From: CBDFHJ01 sp965247635
Lineage (GTDB): Bacteria; Chloroflexota; Dehalococcoidia; Lucifugimonadales; Australimonadaceae
Length of the DNA stretch: 64,000 nucleotides
Assembly (NCBI GenBank): GCA_965247635.1
Contig: CBDFHJ010000007.1
Location: 356,034 to 420,033, forward strand
Direction of reading: 5' to 3'
Shown: piece by piece, positions 1 through 8,983 of the stretch
Layout: each line of letters starts with the position of its first letter
How positions within the stretch are numbered: the first letter of the stretch is position 1
Made by a program: the position numbers and the translations under genes
The notes under the pieces: generated by a model
The model's input: the letters and a program-made list of their open reading frames with translations, nothing else
Told to the model about the DNA's origin: nothing
The model's database searches: none

Positions 1-171
1 CGCTACAAGAGGGTCGATCGGGCGATAGCGGTGATCTGGAAAATGTTGATGGTCGCCGAACAGCGCTTCAGGCGTCTGAAGGCCCCTGAGTTGATCGAAG
101 ACGTCTATCTCGGTGCACAGTATGCGGATGAAATCGCCATTGAATCAACGGCTGAGAAGGTCGCCGCCTGA
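1..171 (+). CDS. IS256-family transposase, C-terminal part
   Basis: The reading frame is open from base 1 and ends at TGA 169-171. The 56 residues are nearly identical to the C-terminus of the complete transposase at 24351-25595. They lie downstream of the DDE glutamate, so no catalytic residue is within the window. Whether the full gene is intact cannot be seen. Confidence 0.9.
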   Translation, partial: RYKRVDRAIAVIWKMLMVAEQRFRRLKAPELIEDVYLGAQYADEIAIESTAEKVAA

Positions 172-201
172 TGTCGTTTACACACCTATTGACGTAACCT
201 C
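1..201 (+). mobile_element. IS256-family element, right end only
   Basis: This is the 3' end of an insertion sequence cut by the window edge. It contains the last 56 codons of the transposase (stop at 169-171) and the right terminal inverted repeat (about 176-201). It matches the 3' end of the complete copy at 24258-25625, with one substitution seen (Gly to Glu near the C-terminus). The sequence after position 201 differs from the flank of the complete copy, so this is a separate insertion. Confidence 0.93.
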
Positions 202-401
202 CATCGGACCCGTGAGGTCGTGCAAGAGACCTCCGTTGCTGCGGTGAACGTACTCCTGGGGCTGAGACGTGTCAAGGGCGTGGCAGTAGCCATGACACCG
301 CTGCCTATAGCGCACCACAAGGATCCAGGCTGCCCAACGAATGAGAAGCCCCCAAGCCCTATCGCTCGGAGGCTTCTAAGATGCTGGGCAGTCGCCCAGG
401 A

Positions 402-1790
402 CTACCGCCACAGACCCTTGTCGCGCAGGTCGTCCCAGCTATCGGCCTCCATCATCTCCACCCAGAACTTATAGGCTCCGCGCTGGTTCTGCTCCGACGG
501 AGCGCGGACTCCGGTCCCGTCCTCCGTGATGGTGGCGTTTTGGGGGTACCCGAACTCGTCGAGCAGCGGGTGCCCTTTTCGCTCTCTGACCATCCCCATG
601 GAGTACTCGTACGGATATCGCCGGGCAATAGTCCCCTTGCTCGCCTTGTGGGCGTAGTTCCAGTTCTCCATGTCGTCGGACTCGGTGAGGCCCGCGGGGC
701 CGCCGTAGCGCATGTAGTAGTGCCGTAGCATATCCTTCACTTCCTGAGGCGCGTCCCGGTGCACGAAGTACCAGCGCCAGCACTCGGTCCAGTCCGGCCC
801 GGCAGGGTGCCACACGCACATGCTATTGTGTGTTCCCTGGGTAGCGTTAGGAAAGACGTTCCCGTTCATGGCATGGGCCCGCCAGTGCTTGCCCATCACC
901 TGCTTGCGGCGCTCATAGGACGAGCGGTAGTACTCTTCGACCGCGGGAGGCTGGTTGGGATAACTAGGTATGTAGGGAAAGTCCTCCGGCGCGAACATGA
1001 CGCCCAGCCGCCCCGAGCCGTGGTGGGTTACCTCGAGGCGCGATGACGCGGAAAAGAGGCGGAACAGGCCCGAAGCCATGCGGCTCTGGCCGCCTCCCGG
1101 ATTGATGCCCACGATCTCCACCGAGTGGTGGGTGGGCGTGCCGTGGTAGTTGTCTCCCAAGAAGTTCTCGGCACCAAACTTCCAGTTCGAGGAGAAGAGC
1201 CACTTCAGCGTCCCTAGGACTTCGATATCCGCCTCCGTGCCGTCCGGCTTGTCCAGCCACAGTCCGATGCCGTACTCGTTGTCGCCGATGTAGTCCAGGA
1301 ACGCCGGTGCCTCCGAGTCCCACGTGGCCCAGATGGTGCCCTTGTAGTTGGCCAGCTGCGCGACTTCAACGAGGCCCCACTGCGATTTGTCCAGCTCCTC
1401 CCGGTACGCGTCCTTGTAGCGCGGCACGCCCACGAGGCTTCCATCTCCCGCGTAGCTCCACCCGTGGTACGGACACGTGAACACCGGCGTGTTCCCCTCG
1501 TCGTACCGGCACACCTTCATCCCCCGGTGACGGCACGAGTTCAGGAATACGTGGACGGTATTGTCCCGGTCCCGGCTCAGGATCACCGACTCCTCCCCCA
1601 TGCGCGAGACGAAGTAGTCGCCGGGCTTGCGGACCTGGTCCTCGAACCCCACGAAGAGCCAGCAGCGGGCGAAGACCCGCTCCTTCTCGATCTCGTACAG
1701 CTCCGGGTCCACGAACAGGTCCCGGCTCACCAAGCCCTTCTCGCGGTCTATGAGGGATACGCCCTTCCAAAGGCCGGTCTCTAGTGCCAT
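402..1790 (-). CDS. Rieske aromatic ring-hydroxylating oxygenase, alpha subunit (paralog 1)
   Basis: The product is a 462-residue oxygenase component expected to insert dioxygen into an aromatic or related substrate using a Rieske [2Fe-2S] centre and a mononuclear iron. The Rieske ligands are visible as C86-x-H88 and C106-x2-H109. The iron site is visible as D213-x2-H216-x4-H221 after the GAENFLGD stretch, with a later DDMENW segment as the probable third ligand region. A GGGAGGAG ribosome site precedes the ATG. No beta subunit, ferredoxin or reductase lies nearby, so electrons must come from elsewhere. It is very similar in its first 160 residues to the genes at 2969-4339 and 17190-18608 and diverges in the catalytic half. 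The substrate is unknown. Confidence 0.93.
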   Translation of the reverse strand: MALETGLWKGVSLIDREKGLVSRDLFVDPELYEIEKERVFARCWLFVGFEDQVRKPGDYFVSRMGEESVILSRDRDNTVHVFLNSCRHRGMKVCRYDEGNTPVFTCPYHGWSYAGDGSLVGVPRYKDAYREELDKSQWGLVEVAQLANYKGTIWATWDSEAPAFLDYIGDNEYGIGLWLDKPDGTEADIEVLGTLKWLFSSNWKFGAENFLGDNYHGTPTHHSVEIVGINPGGGQSRMASGLFRLFSASSRLEVTHHGSGRLGVMFAPEDFPYIPSYPNQPPAVEEYYRSSYERRKQVMGKHWRAHAMNGNVFPNATQGTHNSMCVWHPAGPDWTECWRWYFVHRDAPQEVKDMLRHYYMRYGGPAGLTESDDMENWNYAHKASKGTIARRYPYEYSMGMVRERKGHPLLDEFGYPQNATITEDGTGVRAPSEQNQRGAYKFWVEMMEADSWDDLRDKGLWR

Positions 1791-1861
1791 TTCGCTCCTC
1801 CCGCAGCACCTAGGTCATACGTAGCCGAGGCGCTATACCAAAGACGTTTGTCTTTTCGGCG

Positions 1862-1890
1862 AACCTACTCTCGGCCCCGCGTCATGTCAA
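1862..1890 (-). promoter_or_regulatory. Promoter of Rieske paralog 1
   Basis: On the minus strand TTGACA (1885-1890) and TAGGTT (1862-1867) are separated by 17 bases. The same -35 box, spacing and CCGAGAGTAGGTTCG block occur upstream of the other two Rieske genes, which argues for shared control. The promoter lies about 70 bases upstream of the start codon. Confidence 0.7.
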
Positions 1891-2008
1891 GGGTGTGTCA
1901 AGCAGGTATGATGGCGCCACCGGCAATCCGCCTCGAAGGCACAGCCCCCTCTGCAATACAAGGCCTGGCTATGGACCGGCGAAATGCCCTTCCGGGAAGG
2001 AGGACCCC

Positions 2009-2941
2009 ATGGTGGACCGTCTCCAGCTCACTACGACGCCCCACGCGAAGCCGCTCAGCGACTGGCAGTCCGTTGCGACGGAGCTATTAGGCACCCAGAC
2101 TCGCATCGTTCAGGGAGCGCGGTACCATCACCGCGTCATCGAGTGCGGCACGGACGGGGAGCCGCTCGTGCTCCTGCACGGCATCGGCGGTCACGCTGAA
2201 ACGTACGCCCGGAACCTGCACAACCTGGCCAGCCACGGATTCCACGTGTACGCGGCTGACGCACTGTACCACGGATTCTCCAGCAAGGACGATTACGACG
2301 ACGCGCACCGCACGCAGCGGCAGGCGGACGCCCTGGCCGATCTGATCACGGCGCTGGGCCACCCGTGGGCCCATGTAGAGGGCGAGTCCATGGGCGGCGA
2401 CATCGCCCTGGAGTTCGGCATGCGCTATCCCCAAATGGCGGGCAAGCTGGTGCTCAACACCGGAGGGGACGAGCCCGTGCGCCTCAAGAAGACAGACTTC
2501 CCGTCGAACCCAGGCGGCGGCGGGGAGCTTGCCGAGCTCTCCCGGCAGTCCATCCTCAACCCCAGCTTCGAGACCGTGCGCAAGCGGATGGAGTGGCTGG
2601 TGGCCAGCCCAGAGCGGATGACGGACGAGATGGTAAACATCCGCCTACGGCTCTACTCCTTTCCGGAGGTGTACGAGTCCATCAAGCGGGTCTACCGCAT
2701 CGGCGGGTCGTGGTCGGACCCTATCATTTACGAGGAGGAGGACCTGCGGCGCTTCCAGCCCAAGGCCCTGATCTTCTGGACGGACCGCAACCCCGGCAAC
2801 GGTCCCGCGGTGGGTGAATACCTAGCGGGACTCATCCCTGGGGCGCAGTTCTACAACATGCTGGACGCGGCACACTGGCCGCAGTGGGAGAAGCCGGAGG
2901 AGCACGACCAGGTGATCATCGACTTCATCCGGCAGGGCTAA
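2009..2941 (+). CDS. Alpha/beta hydrolase, meta-cleavage-product hydrolase type
   Basis: The product is a 310-residue serine hydrolase of the MhpC/BphD-like alpha/beta fold. Visible motifs are the oxyanion-hole segment HGIGGHAE, the nucleophile elbow GESMGG, and the terminal catalytic histidine in DAAHWPQWEKP. The start at 2009 is chosen because GGGAAGGAGG lies directly upstream; a longer open frame from 1895 has no such site and its extra residues look non-coding. The gene lies between two Rieske oxygenase genes, which suggests it cleaves a C-C or ester bond in an aromatic breakdown route. It converges on paralog 2 with only 27 bases between the two stops. The exact substrate cannot be read from the sequence. 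Confidence 0.88.
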   Translation: MVDRLQLTTTPHAKPLSDWQSVATELLGTQTRIVQGARYHHRVIECGTDGEPLVLLHGIGGHAETYARNLHNLASHGFHVYAADALYHGFSSKDDYDDAHRTQRQADALADLITALGHPWAHVEGESMGGDIALEFGMRYPQMAGKLVLNTGGDEPVRLKKTDFPSNPGGGGELAELSRQSILNPSFETVRKRMEWLVASPERMTDEMVNIRLRLYSFPEVYESIKRVYRIGGSWSDPIIYEEEDLRRFQPKALIFWTDRNPGNGPAVGEYLAGLIPGAQFYNMLDAAHWPQWEKPEEHDQVIIDFIRQG

Positions 2942-2968
2942 GCGGCAAGCGGACGATGGGCCTGCCGG

Positions 2969-4339
2969 CTACGGCCACTGGCCATTGTCGCGCAGCTCGT
3001 CCCAGCTCTCGGCGTTCATGAGCGAAAGCCAGAATCCGTAAGCGCCACGAGCGTTCTGCTCGGAGGCCTGTATTTTCTGGGTGACCAGCGCGTTTGGAGC
3101 GAGTCCGTACGCCTCCAGCATCGGGTGTCCTGTCGTTTCGAGCCCGAGCCCCTGGGAGTAGGCGTAGGGGTGGCGCCTGGCGATGGCGCCCTTGCTGGCC
3201 TTGTGCGCGTAGTTCCAATTCTCCATGTCGTCCTCTTCCGTCAGCCCAGCGGGGCCGCCGTAGCGGATGTAGTAGTGCCGGAGCAGGTCTTTGACCTCCT
3301 GGGGTGCGTCCCGCTGCACGAATATCCAACGCCACACCTGGGTCGAGTCTGGCCCGTTGGGTTGCCACACGGCGATGCTCTGATTGGTGCCCGTGGTGCC
3401 GTTCGGAAACACGTTCCCGCCGCTGCCCGCGATCCGAGATCCTTTGCCCAGCAGCCGCTGGCGGGTCTCGTAGGCCTCCCGGAAATACGTCTCCACCACG
3501 GGGTTGTTCGGGTACGACGGCGAGTAGTCGAAGTCGTCGCTGTTCAGACGGAAGTGCAGGCGGCCTGACCCATGATGCGCGATATCAAACATCGTGGAGG
3601 CCCGCCGGACGTTGTCGTTGGTGTGACGACCCTGCTGGCCGCTGGGGCTGAGGCGAAGAAGGTCCACCGACCGGTGGGTCGTAACCCCGTGGTAACCGTC
3701 GCCCAGGAAGTTTTCGGCGCCGAACTTCCAGTTGCACGGCAGCGTCCACTTGTACACGCCGCCGATGACCTCAATGTCGGCCTCGGTCCCGTCAGGCTTA
3801 TCGAAGAACGTCTCCAAATGAGGCCGCATATCCCCAACGTACTCCTCAAAGGATGGCGCCTTGGGGTCCCACGTCGCCCAGATACTCCCACGCAGATTGG
3901 CCGTCTTCGCCACTTCCACCAGCCCCCACTGGCTCTTGTCCAACTCCTCGCGGTACGCGTCCTTGTACCGCGGCACGCCTACCAGTGAGCCATCACCCGC
4001 GTAGCTCCACCCGTGGTACGGACACGTGAACACCGGCGTGTTCCCCTCGTCGTACCGGCACACCTTCATCCCCCGGTGACGGCACGAGTTCAAAAACACG
4101 TGGACCGTGTTGTCGCGGTCCCGGCTCAGGATGACCGACTCCTCCCCCATGCGCGAGACGAAGTAGTCCCCCGGCTTCTTGACCTGGTCCTCGAACCCCA
4201 CGAACAGCCAGGCGCGGGCGAACACCCGCTCCTGCTCGATGGCGTACAGCTCTTCGTCCACGAAGATGTCCCGGCTGATCAACCCCTTCTCCCGGTCCAC
4301 CAGGACCTGGCCCTTCCAAAGCCCCGTCTCTATTGCCAT
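2969..4339 (-). CDS. Rieske aromatic ring-hydroxylating oxygenase, alpha subunit (paralog 2)
   Basis: The 456-residue protein has Rieske ligands C86, H88, C106 and H109 and mononuclear iron ligands D214, H217 and H222 in GDGYHGVTTHRS. The N-terminal half is nearly identical to paralog 1, including the long stretch around the Rieske centre. The substrate-binding half differs, as expected for duplicated enzymes with different substrates. An AGGAGGAA ribosome site lies six bases before the ATG. As with paralog 1 there is no beta subunit or electron-transfer partner beside it. Confidence 0.93.
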   Translation of the reverse strand: MAIETGLWKGQVLVDREKGLISRDIFVDEELYAIEQERVFARAWLFVGFEDQVKKPGDYFVSRMGEESVILSRDRDNTVHVFLNSCRHRGMKVCRYDEGNTPVFTCPYHGWSYAGDGSLVGVPRYKDAYREELDKSQWGLVEVAKTANLRGSIWATWDPKAPSFEEYVGDMRPHLETFFDKPDGTEADIEVIGGVYKWTLPCNWKFGAENFLGDGYHGVTTHRSVDLLRLSPSGQQGRHTNDNVRRASTMFDIAHHGSGRLHFRLNSDDFDYSPSYPNNPVVETYFREAYETRQRLLGKGSRIAGSGGNVFPNGTTGTNQSIAVWQPNGPDSTQVWRWIFVQRDAPQEVKDLLRHYYIRYGGPAGLTEEDDMENWNYAHKASKGAIARRHPYAYSQGLGLETTGHPMLEAYGLAPNALVTQKIQASEQNARGAYGFWLSLMNAESWDELRDNGQWP

Positions 4340-4390
4340 CTCGATTCCTCCTGGAGTCTCCCGTTCCGAGCTGAGACGCTACCTGTGTCG

Positions 4391-4419
4391 AACCTACTCT
4401 CGGCCTTGCATCGTGTCAA
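4391..4419 (-). promoter_or_regulatory. Promoter of Rieske paralog 2
   Basis: On the minus strand TTGACA (4414-4419), 17 bases and TAGGTT (4391-4396) match the arrangement upstream of paralogs 1 and 3, including the GGCCGAGAGTAGGTTCG block. Confidence 0.7.
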
Positions 4420-4552
4420 GGGAGGCTGCGCACGGTCCCTCTCCCTACGCACAGTGCACTTTGGCTGTACACAGCACGCTTTGGCCGCATAGACTTGCGC
4501 TACCGCCTTACCCGTCTGAGGGCGAGTCCTTTCCCGCCCAAGGAGGAGCGAA

Positions 4553-4954
4553 ATGCCCGTCACTTTTGAGGAAGCCAGGAAAGCCGCGGAGGCCGCCATC
4601 GCAAAGTCGGAGGAGATGGGGCTCGCCGTCACCATCGTCGTGATGGATGACCACGCCGACACGGTGGTGCTGGTGCGGATGGACGGCAACCGGGGCTTCA
4701 GGAACAACATCGCCTGGGGCAAGGCCGCGGTATCGGCGCTGTGGGGCCGGCCCAGCGCGGCCATGGCTGAGCGCGCACCCACGCCCATACTCCAGGCGGT
4801 GAACCAGTATCGCGATGGATTGGTCTACTGGAAGGGCGCCGTGCCCATCACGCGAGGGGATGAGGTCCTCGGCGCCGTGGGGGTCAGCGGCGCCACTTCC
4901 GAGCAGGACGAGGAGATCGCCATGGCAGCCGTGGCGACCATCGGTGGAGCGTAG
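4553..4954 (+). CDS. GlcG/HbpS family protein (DUF336)
   Basis: The 133-residue protein matches the GlcG/HbpS heme-binding-like family: an N-terminal helix rich in Ala and Glu, the VMDDHADTVVLVRMDG core, and a C-terminal GAVPITRGDEVLGAVGVSGA strand-turn block. Members bind heme or small ligands, or accompany catabolic operons without a settled role. An AAGGAGGAG ribosome site precedes the ATG. It is divergent from Rieske paralog 2 and monocistronic as far as can be seen. No signal peptide is present, so it is probably cytoplasmic. Confidence 0.85.
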   Translation: MPVTFEEARKAAEAAIAKSEEMGLAVTIVVMDDHADTVVLVRMDGNRGFRNNIAWGKAAVSALWGRPSAAMAERAPTPILQAVNQYRDGLVYWKGAVPITRGDEVLGAVGVSGATSEQDEEIAMAAVATIGGA

Positions 4955-4988
4955 CCCGCCACGGGGGCCGCGCCTCCATGCAAGGGCT

Positions 4989-5125
4989 CTAGCAGAACGC
5001 TGGAAAACTCCTTCCCTCATCCCTCTGGCGCTCTTTCGAATGAGGAAAATGAAGAAATTGTATCTGCGGGCCACCCCTTCGACGATGCTTAGGAGGGGCT
5101 CTCAGACTCCTGGCCCCGACTCGCG
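4989..5125. repeat. Degenerate copy of a MITE-like repeat
   Basis: The stretch begins CTAGCAGAACGCTGGAAAA and contains, in order, weak matches to blocks of the repeats at 19955-20103 and 30396-30546: a TATCTG..GG..CACCC segment and CTCAGACTCC. Its outer boundary is unclear. It fills most of the left part of the 430-base gap between the HbpS-like gene and the ABC transporter. Confidence 0.45.
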
Positions 5126-5341
5126 GCGACGACTATTTCCACCTGGCCCACTTTGGTCCCCGACCGCCCGTATGCGTGTGTAGGTTGATATCGTTACATG
5201 AGGCCAAGGGATGTCGCGAGGATGACAGGTCGGCCGGACCGGCTGCAGTCGATCGGTCCTACGAAAGTACGACTCCCCCTCGGCCAAAGTATTGACCCGG
5301 GGGTCGTCCCTCTTCCGGCGATGAGCTCGCTCCTATGGCTG

Positions 5342-5370
5342 TTGACGGGACGGACGGTCACCGACATACT
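5342..5370 (+). promoter_or_regulatory. Promoter of the ABC-2 transporter operon
   Basis: TTGACG (5342-5347), 17 bases and CATACT (5365-5370) precede the ATG at 5387 by a short leader with AGGTGA as ribosome site. Further upstream (about 5250-5310) lies GGTCCTACGAAAGTACGA and an imperfect inverted repeat with C and G runs, which could be an operator; this is inference. Confidence 0.5.
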
Positions 5371-5386
5371 CGAACGCAGGTGACAA

Positions 5387-6331
5387 ATGAGCAACGAGAC
5401 CGACAGTCAGCTGGTGAAATCGCCTGCGAGCCCGGCCCTGGAAGTGCGGGAGCTGGTCAAGACGTTCGGCGGCCGCCGAGTCGTGAACGGCGTTTCCTTC
5501 GAGCTGCAGCGCGGCGAGATCTTCGGATTCCTGGGACCGAACGGCTCGGGCAAGACGACGACCATGCGGATGGCGCTCGACCTAATACGGCCCGACTCGG
5601 GCTCGGTCGCGCTTCTGGGTGGCATGCCGATCCGCAGAGCCCTCCGGCGCGTCGGGTATTTGCCCGAGGAGCGCGGGCTGTTCCAGCGCGCACAGGTGCT
5701 GGACGTACTCCGCTACCTGGGCAGGCTCAAGGGTCTCGAGGCCAGAGATGCGGAGGGGCGCGCCAAGGAGATGCTGAAGCGCGTGGACCTGGCACACAGT
5801 GCGCGCATGAAGGTCCAGGGCCTCTCGCGTGGAATGACGCAACTGATCCAGTTCTCGGGCGCCCTGCTCCACTATCCCGACCTGATAATTCTGGATGAGC
5901 CGTTCTCGGGGTTGGACCCGCTGAACGTCGAGTTGATGAAGGAGATAATCCGCGAGGAGCAGGCCCGGGGCGCGACCATCATCTTCAGTACTCACATCAT
6001 GTCTGACGTCGAGGAGCTGTGCGAGCGCATGCTGCTCATCGATGCCGGGACGACGCTGCTCTACGGGTCGCTCATGGAGCTGAAGCGGTCCCGCGGCACC
6101 CGCACCGTCAAGATCGCAGCCGGGCGCCGGCCCGAATCGGTGGCCGGCGTGATGGAGCCAATAGCGGTCAACGGGCACTTCGAATACAGGCTCGCGTCCG
6201 GCTCGGAGCCTCAGGCCATCCTTCAATCGTTCCTCGAAGCCCAGATCCCGGTGGAGCGATACGAGGTGGCGCTGCCGACGCTCAACGAGATCTTCATCGA
6301 GGAGGTGCGCGGTGCGCGAAGCCGCGGGTGA
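5387..6331 (+). CDS. ABC transporter ATP-binding protein, NatA-like
   Basis: The 314-residue ATPase has Walker A GPNGSGKTTT, a signature-like LSRGMTQ (the usual SGG is replaced by SRG), Walker B LIILDEPFSGLDP and the H-loop FSTHIM. The C-terminal 80 residues match the extra domain common in ABC-2 exporters of the NatA/YhaQ type. It energises the permease encoded next, whose GTG start lies inside this gene with a 20-base overlap, so the two are translationally coupled. Substrates of this class include sodium, drugs and lipids; none can be assigned here. Confidence 0.92.
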   Translation: MSNETDSQLVKSPASPALEVRELVKTFGGRRVVNGVSFELQRGEIFGFLGPNGSGKTTTMRMALDLIRPDSGSVALLGGMPIRRALRRVGYLPEERGLFQRAQVLDVLRYLGRLKGLEARDAEGRAKEMLKRVDLAHSARMKVQGLSRGMTQLIQFSGALLHYPDLIILDEPFSGLDPLNVELMKEIIREEQARGATIIFSTHIMSDVEELCERMLLIDAGTTLLYGSLMELKRSRGTRTVKIAAGRRPESVAGVMEPIAVNGHFEYRLASGSEPQAILQSFLEAQIPVERYEVALPTLNEIFIEEVRGARSRG

Positions 6332-7529
6332 AGCGCGAATCGTCTTTTCGGAGGAGCTGCGACGCTACGTAAGGCGCCGGAGCTGGCTGATCATCACCGG
6401 GTTCGTGCCGGCGGTCCTTCTGATCCTTCTGATAGTCGTGCCGATCATCCGGTCGATAGCGGACGACGATGAGGAGCCTAAGCCGATCGGCTACGTTGAC
6501 CTGTCAGGAGAGCTTTCTGAGGCAGGTTTCCCGAACTTCACCCGGTTCGACACCCGCGAGGACGGAATCGACGCCATCGTGGCCGGCGACATCGAGGACC
6601 TCTTCATCGTCTCGGCAGACTTCCTCGCGTCCGCCGAGACCGAGTGGCTCTCACAAAGGTCTGGGATATTCGCGGGCGGAGGCAACCGCGACCAGTTTGC
6701 CCTTTTCCTCACCGTGTCGCTGATCGCCGAGCGGATCGACCCGGGCCTGCTGGACCGCGTGATCTTGGGAGCCGACTACGTCCGGGTCCACGTCGGCGGA
6801 GACGGCTCCGTCTCTCCGGACGACGACGAGTTCAGCCAGTTCGTGGTCCCGTTCATCTTCACGTTCCTGCTCATGATGTCCATCTTCATGGGCTCCGGTA
6901 ACCTCCTTCAGAGCGTTTCGGAGGAGAAGGAGAACCGGATGGTCGACGTCCTCCTGACCTCGGTCACGCCTCTCGCGCTGATGGCGGGAAAGATCCTGGC
7001 GCTGGGGACGACCTCGCTGATTCAGATGATCGTATGGATCACCTCGATCGCCATCATCGGACCGCAGATCGTCGACCAGATCCCGAACGCCGGAGAGCTC
7101 GATTTCGCGCCTCTGACCCTGGCGTACGTCTCCCTGTTCTTCATCGCCGGTTACTTCCTGTTCGCAGTGATCCTCGCCGGAGTCGGGTCCGCCACGGCAT
7201 CGGCGAAGGAGGCCGGTCCTATCTCCGCGATAGTCCTCACTCCCGCGATCATCCCGGTCTATCTGTCGAGCGTGATCCTCAGCGAGCCCGATGGTGGACT
7301 TGCCAGGGTCCTCTCCTTCATTCCGATCACGGCGCCCACGACCATGATGCAGCGAATAGGATCGGTAGGCGTGTCGAACGCCGAGATGCTCGCGAGCCTG
7401 GCGGTAACGGCGCTAGCCGGGGTCGTGATGCTCTTCGTCTCAGCCCGAATCTTCCGGGCGGGCCTGCTGCTGTACGGTCAGCGGATGACCCTCGGCGCGG
7501 TGTGGCGAGCGGTGAGGCAGGCGGGCTAG
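6312..7529 (+). CDS. ABC-2 type permease, NatB-like
   Basis: The 405-residue membrane protein has one N-terminal transmembrane segment (about residues 25-48), a soluble extracytoplasmic region to about residue 175, and five or six C-terminal segments. This layout matches the NatB/ABC-2 family. The GTG start is supported by GGAGG six bases upstream and by the overlap with the ATPase gene. The motif SEEKENRMVDVLLTS after the first C-terminal helix is typical of the family. Confidence 0.9.
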   Translation: MREAAGEARIVFSEELRRYVRRRSWLIITGFVPAVLLILLIVVPIIRSIADDDEEPKPIGYVDLSGELSEAGFPNFTRFDTREDGIDAIVAGDIEDLFIVSADFLASAETEWLSQRSGIFAGGGNRDQFALFLTVSLIAERIDPGLLDRVILGADYVRVHVGGDGSVSPDDDEFSQFVVPFIFTFLLMMSIFMGSGNLLQSVSEEKENRMVDVLLTSVTPLALMAGKILALGTTSLIQMIVWITSIAIIGPQIVDQIPNAGELDFAPLTLAYVSLFFIAGYFLFAVILAGVGSATASAKEAGPISAIVLTPAIIPVYLSSVILSEPDGGLARVLSFIPITAPTTMMQRIGSVGVSNAEMLASLAVTALAGVVMLFVSARIFRAGLLLYGQRMTLGAVWRAVRQAG

Positions 7530-7530
7530 C

Positions 7531-7713
7531 GTGGGTTGTGAGACGGACGAGGCGCTGCGGACCCGAGCCCGGGCGCGGCGATCCCATCCCAAGGCCATGG
7601 GCGGGGATAAGGGCTACGACACAAAGGACTGCGTGGCGGCGATGCGAGAGCGCTGGGTGACGCCCCACGTGGCGCGGAACACCACCCGACGGTCCAGTGC
7701 CATCCTACGGTAG
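7531..7713 (+). pseudogene. IS5-type transposase remnant
   Basis: The fragment contains GGDKGYDTKDCVAAMRER and TPHVARNTTRRSSAI, which match the C-terminal part of IS5-family DDE transposases around the segment following the second Asp. The rest of the gene and both ends of the element are missing, so it is a dead remnant lying directly after the ABC permease. Confidence 0.75.
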
Positions 7714-7733
7714 ACCCATTCTTCCGCAGCCTG

Positions 7734-8849
7734 CTAGGCCGAGCCTACCGGCCAGCGATTGCTTCGCGGCCAGGCCTCCCGCCAGTCCTCCACGTCGTAT
7801 CGCTCCGCTGCGCTCTTAACCTTGGGATGGTCCAGGATGGCCAATCGCCCGTCCTTGACGATGGCTTGGCCGTCCACCGTCAATGTGTAGTCCTTGATGC
7901 CGGCAAAGACAAAGTCGCCCAGCTTCCCGGAGGTCCTGCCCATGTGGAAATGAAGATGCCTGGTCCCGCCTGCCCACGAGGATGACCAGGGGTGCGCACC
8001 GCTGTGCCAGGAGTCGACCACAAGGGCCTTGTCCCCAAACTGTTGCACCAGGCTTTCAGTGGCGGCCCAGTACTCATCCACCCATTGCCTCTCTTGGAGC
8101 CCGCCACCGATGCTGGATATCTTGTTCTGTTTAATCTCGAGGCATGGCGGATCGTGGGCTGGGTGGAGTTCCGCGCGGCCTCCCAGCCACTCGACGTCGA
8201 CGGTCCCTTGGGCATCCGTAGAAGCTACCGGGAGGTAGGCTGAAGCGTTGGTGAACGACCGCGCCCGGCTTTTGGCGTGGACCTCGTCTTCAAAGAAGAT
8301 TGACCGCAGGGTTTTCTCTGCCACCACGCCCCTGAGATCGGTGCGGCCGGAGGAGGTTATGCGCCAGCTACTCCCCACCGGGAAAAGCTCGTGGTTCATC
8401 AGGTCGTAGATCACCCGGACCACTCCCCAGGGATACCGAGCGGTGGCCGAAGCCATATCCTCCAGCGTGCCGGCGCGATTGGTTACAACCGTGGGTTGTT
8501 TATCCGCGTCGGCCAGATAGCGCGCTAGGGTGTCCGGGTCCGCGTGGGCGATGACTTTATCAGCCTTGAGGAGCATCGCTACCTCTTCTGCCGCGAGGGA
8601 AAAGCGGTCGCCCCTGCCCTGCCCAGACGCGGCATTCGGCCCTTGAGGCTCCACCCAGATAGCTGCGCTGCGCGCACCCCTGGCCTGGATCGCTTCTTCG
8701 ATGAGCGTGCCTACCTCCTTTTCGATCAGCGTTGGATCATTGACCAGCACGACTAGCTCCCCGGCCTGCACCTCCGCACAATCGTTGACCAGGTTCCGAA
8801 TGCCCTCTCGCGCCCACGTCACCGACTGATGTGAAGCTGTCTGCGTCAT
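7734..8849 (-). CDS. M29 aminopeptidase-like / NicX-like metalloprotein
   Basis: The 371-residue protein resembles the M29 leucyl aminopeptidase family, which also holds the ring-cleaving 2,5-dihydroxypyridine dioxygenase NicX. The N-terminal Rossmann-like part (CAEVQAGELVVLVND) and the C-terminal RHLHFHMGRTSGKLGDFVFAG segment with three histidines fit this fold. The start at 8849 is chosen because GAGGAG lies five bases upstream; a GTG at 8864 would absorb that site. Neighbouring catabolic genes would suit a ring-cleavage role, but peptidase activity is equally possible. The gene is divergent from the nitroreductase at 8984. Confidence 0.65.
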   Translation of the reverse strand: MTQTASHQSVTWAREGIRNLVNDCAEVQAGELVVLVNDPTLIEKEVGTLIEEAIQARGARSAAIWVEPQGPNAASGQGRGDRFSLAAEEVAMLLKADKVIAHADPDTLARYLADADKQPTVVTNRAGTLEDMASATARYPWGVVRVIYDLMNHELFPVGSSWRITSSGRTDLRGVVAEKTLRSIFFEDEVHAKSRARSFTNASAYLPVASTDAQGTVDVEWLGGRAELHPAHDPPCLEIKQNKISSIGGGLQERQWVDEYWAATESLVQQFGDKALVVDSWHSGAHPWSSSWAGGTRHLHFHMGRTSGKLGDFVFAGIKDYTLTVDGQAIVKDGRLAILDHPKVKSAAERYDVEDWREAWPRSNRWPVGSA

Positions 8850-8983
8850 GCGAACTCCTCGCACCCCGTATCTGGTACCGTCTTGGTCGTCGACCGTGGT
8901 ACATCATATATCATGCTAAGCCTCTAAGGGCACACTGTCGGTCGGGCCTAGGTCCCTCGCCGAAACTTCCCAGGGGGTTATTA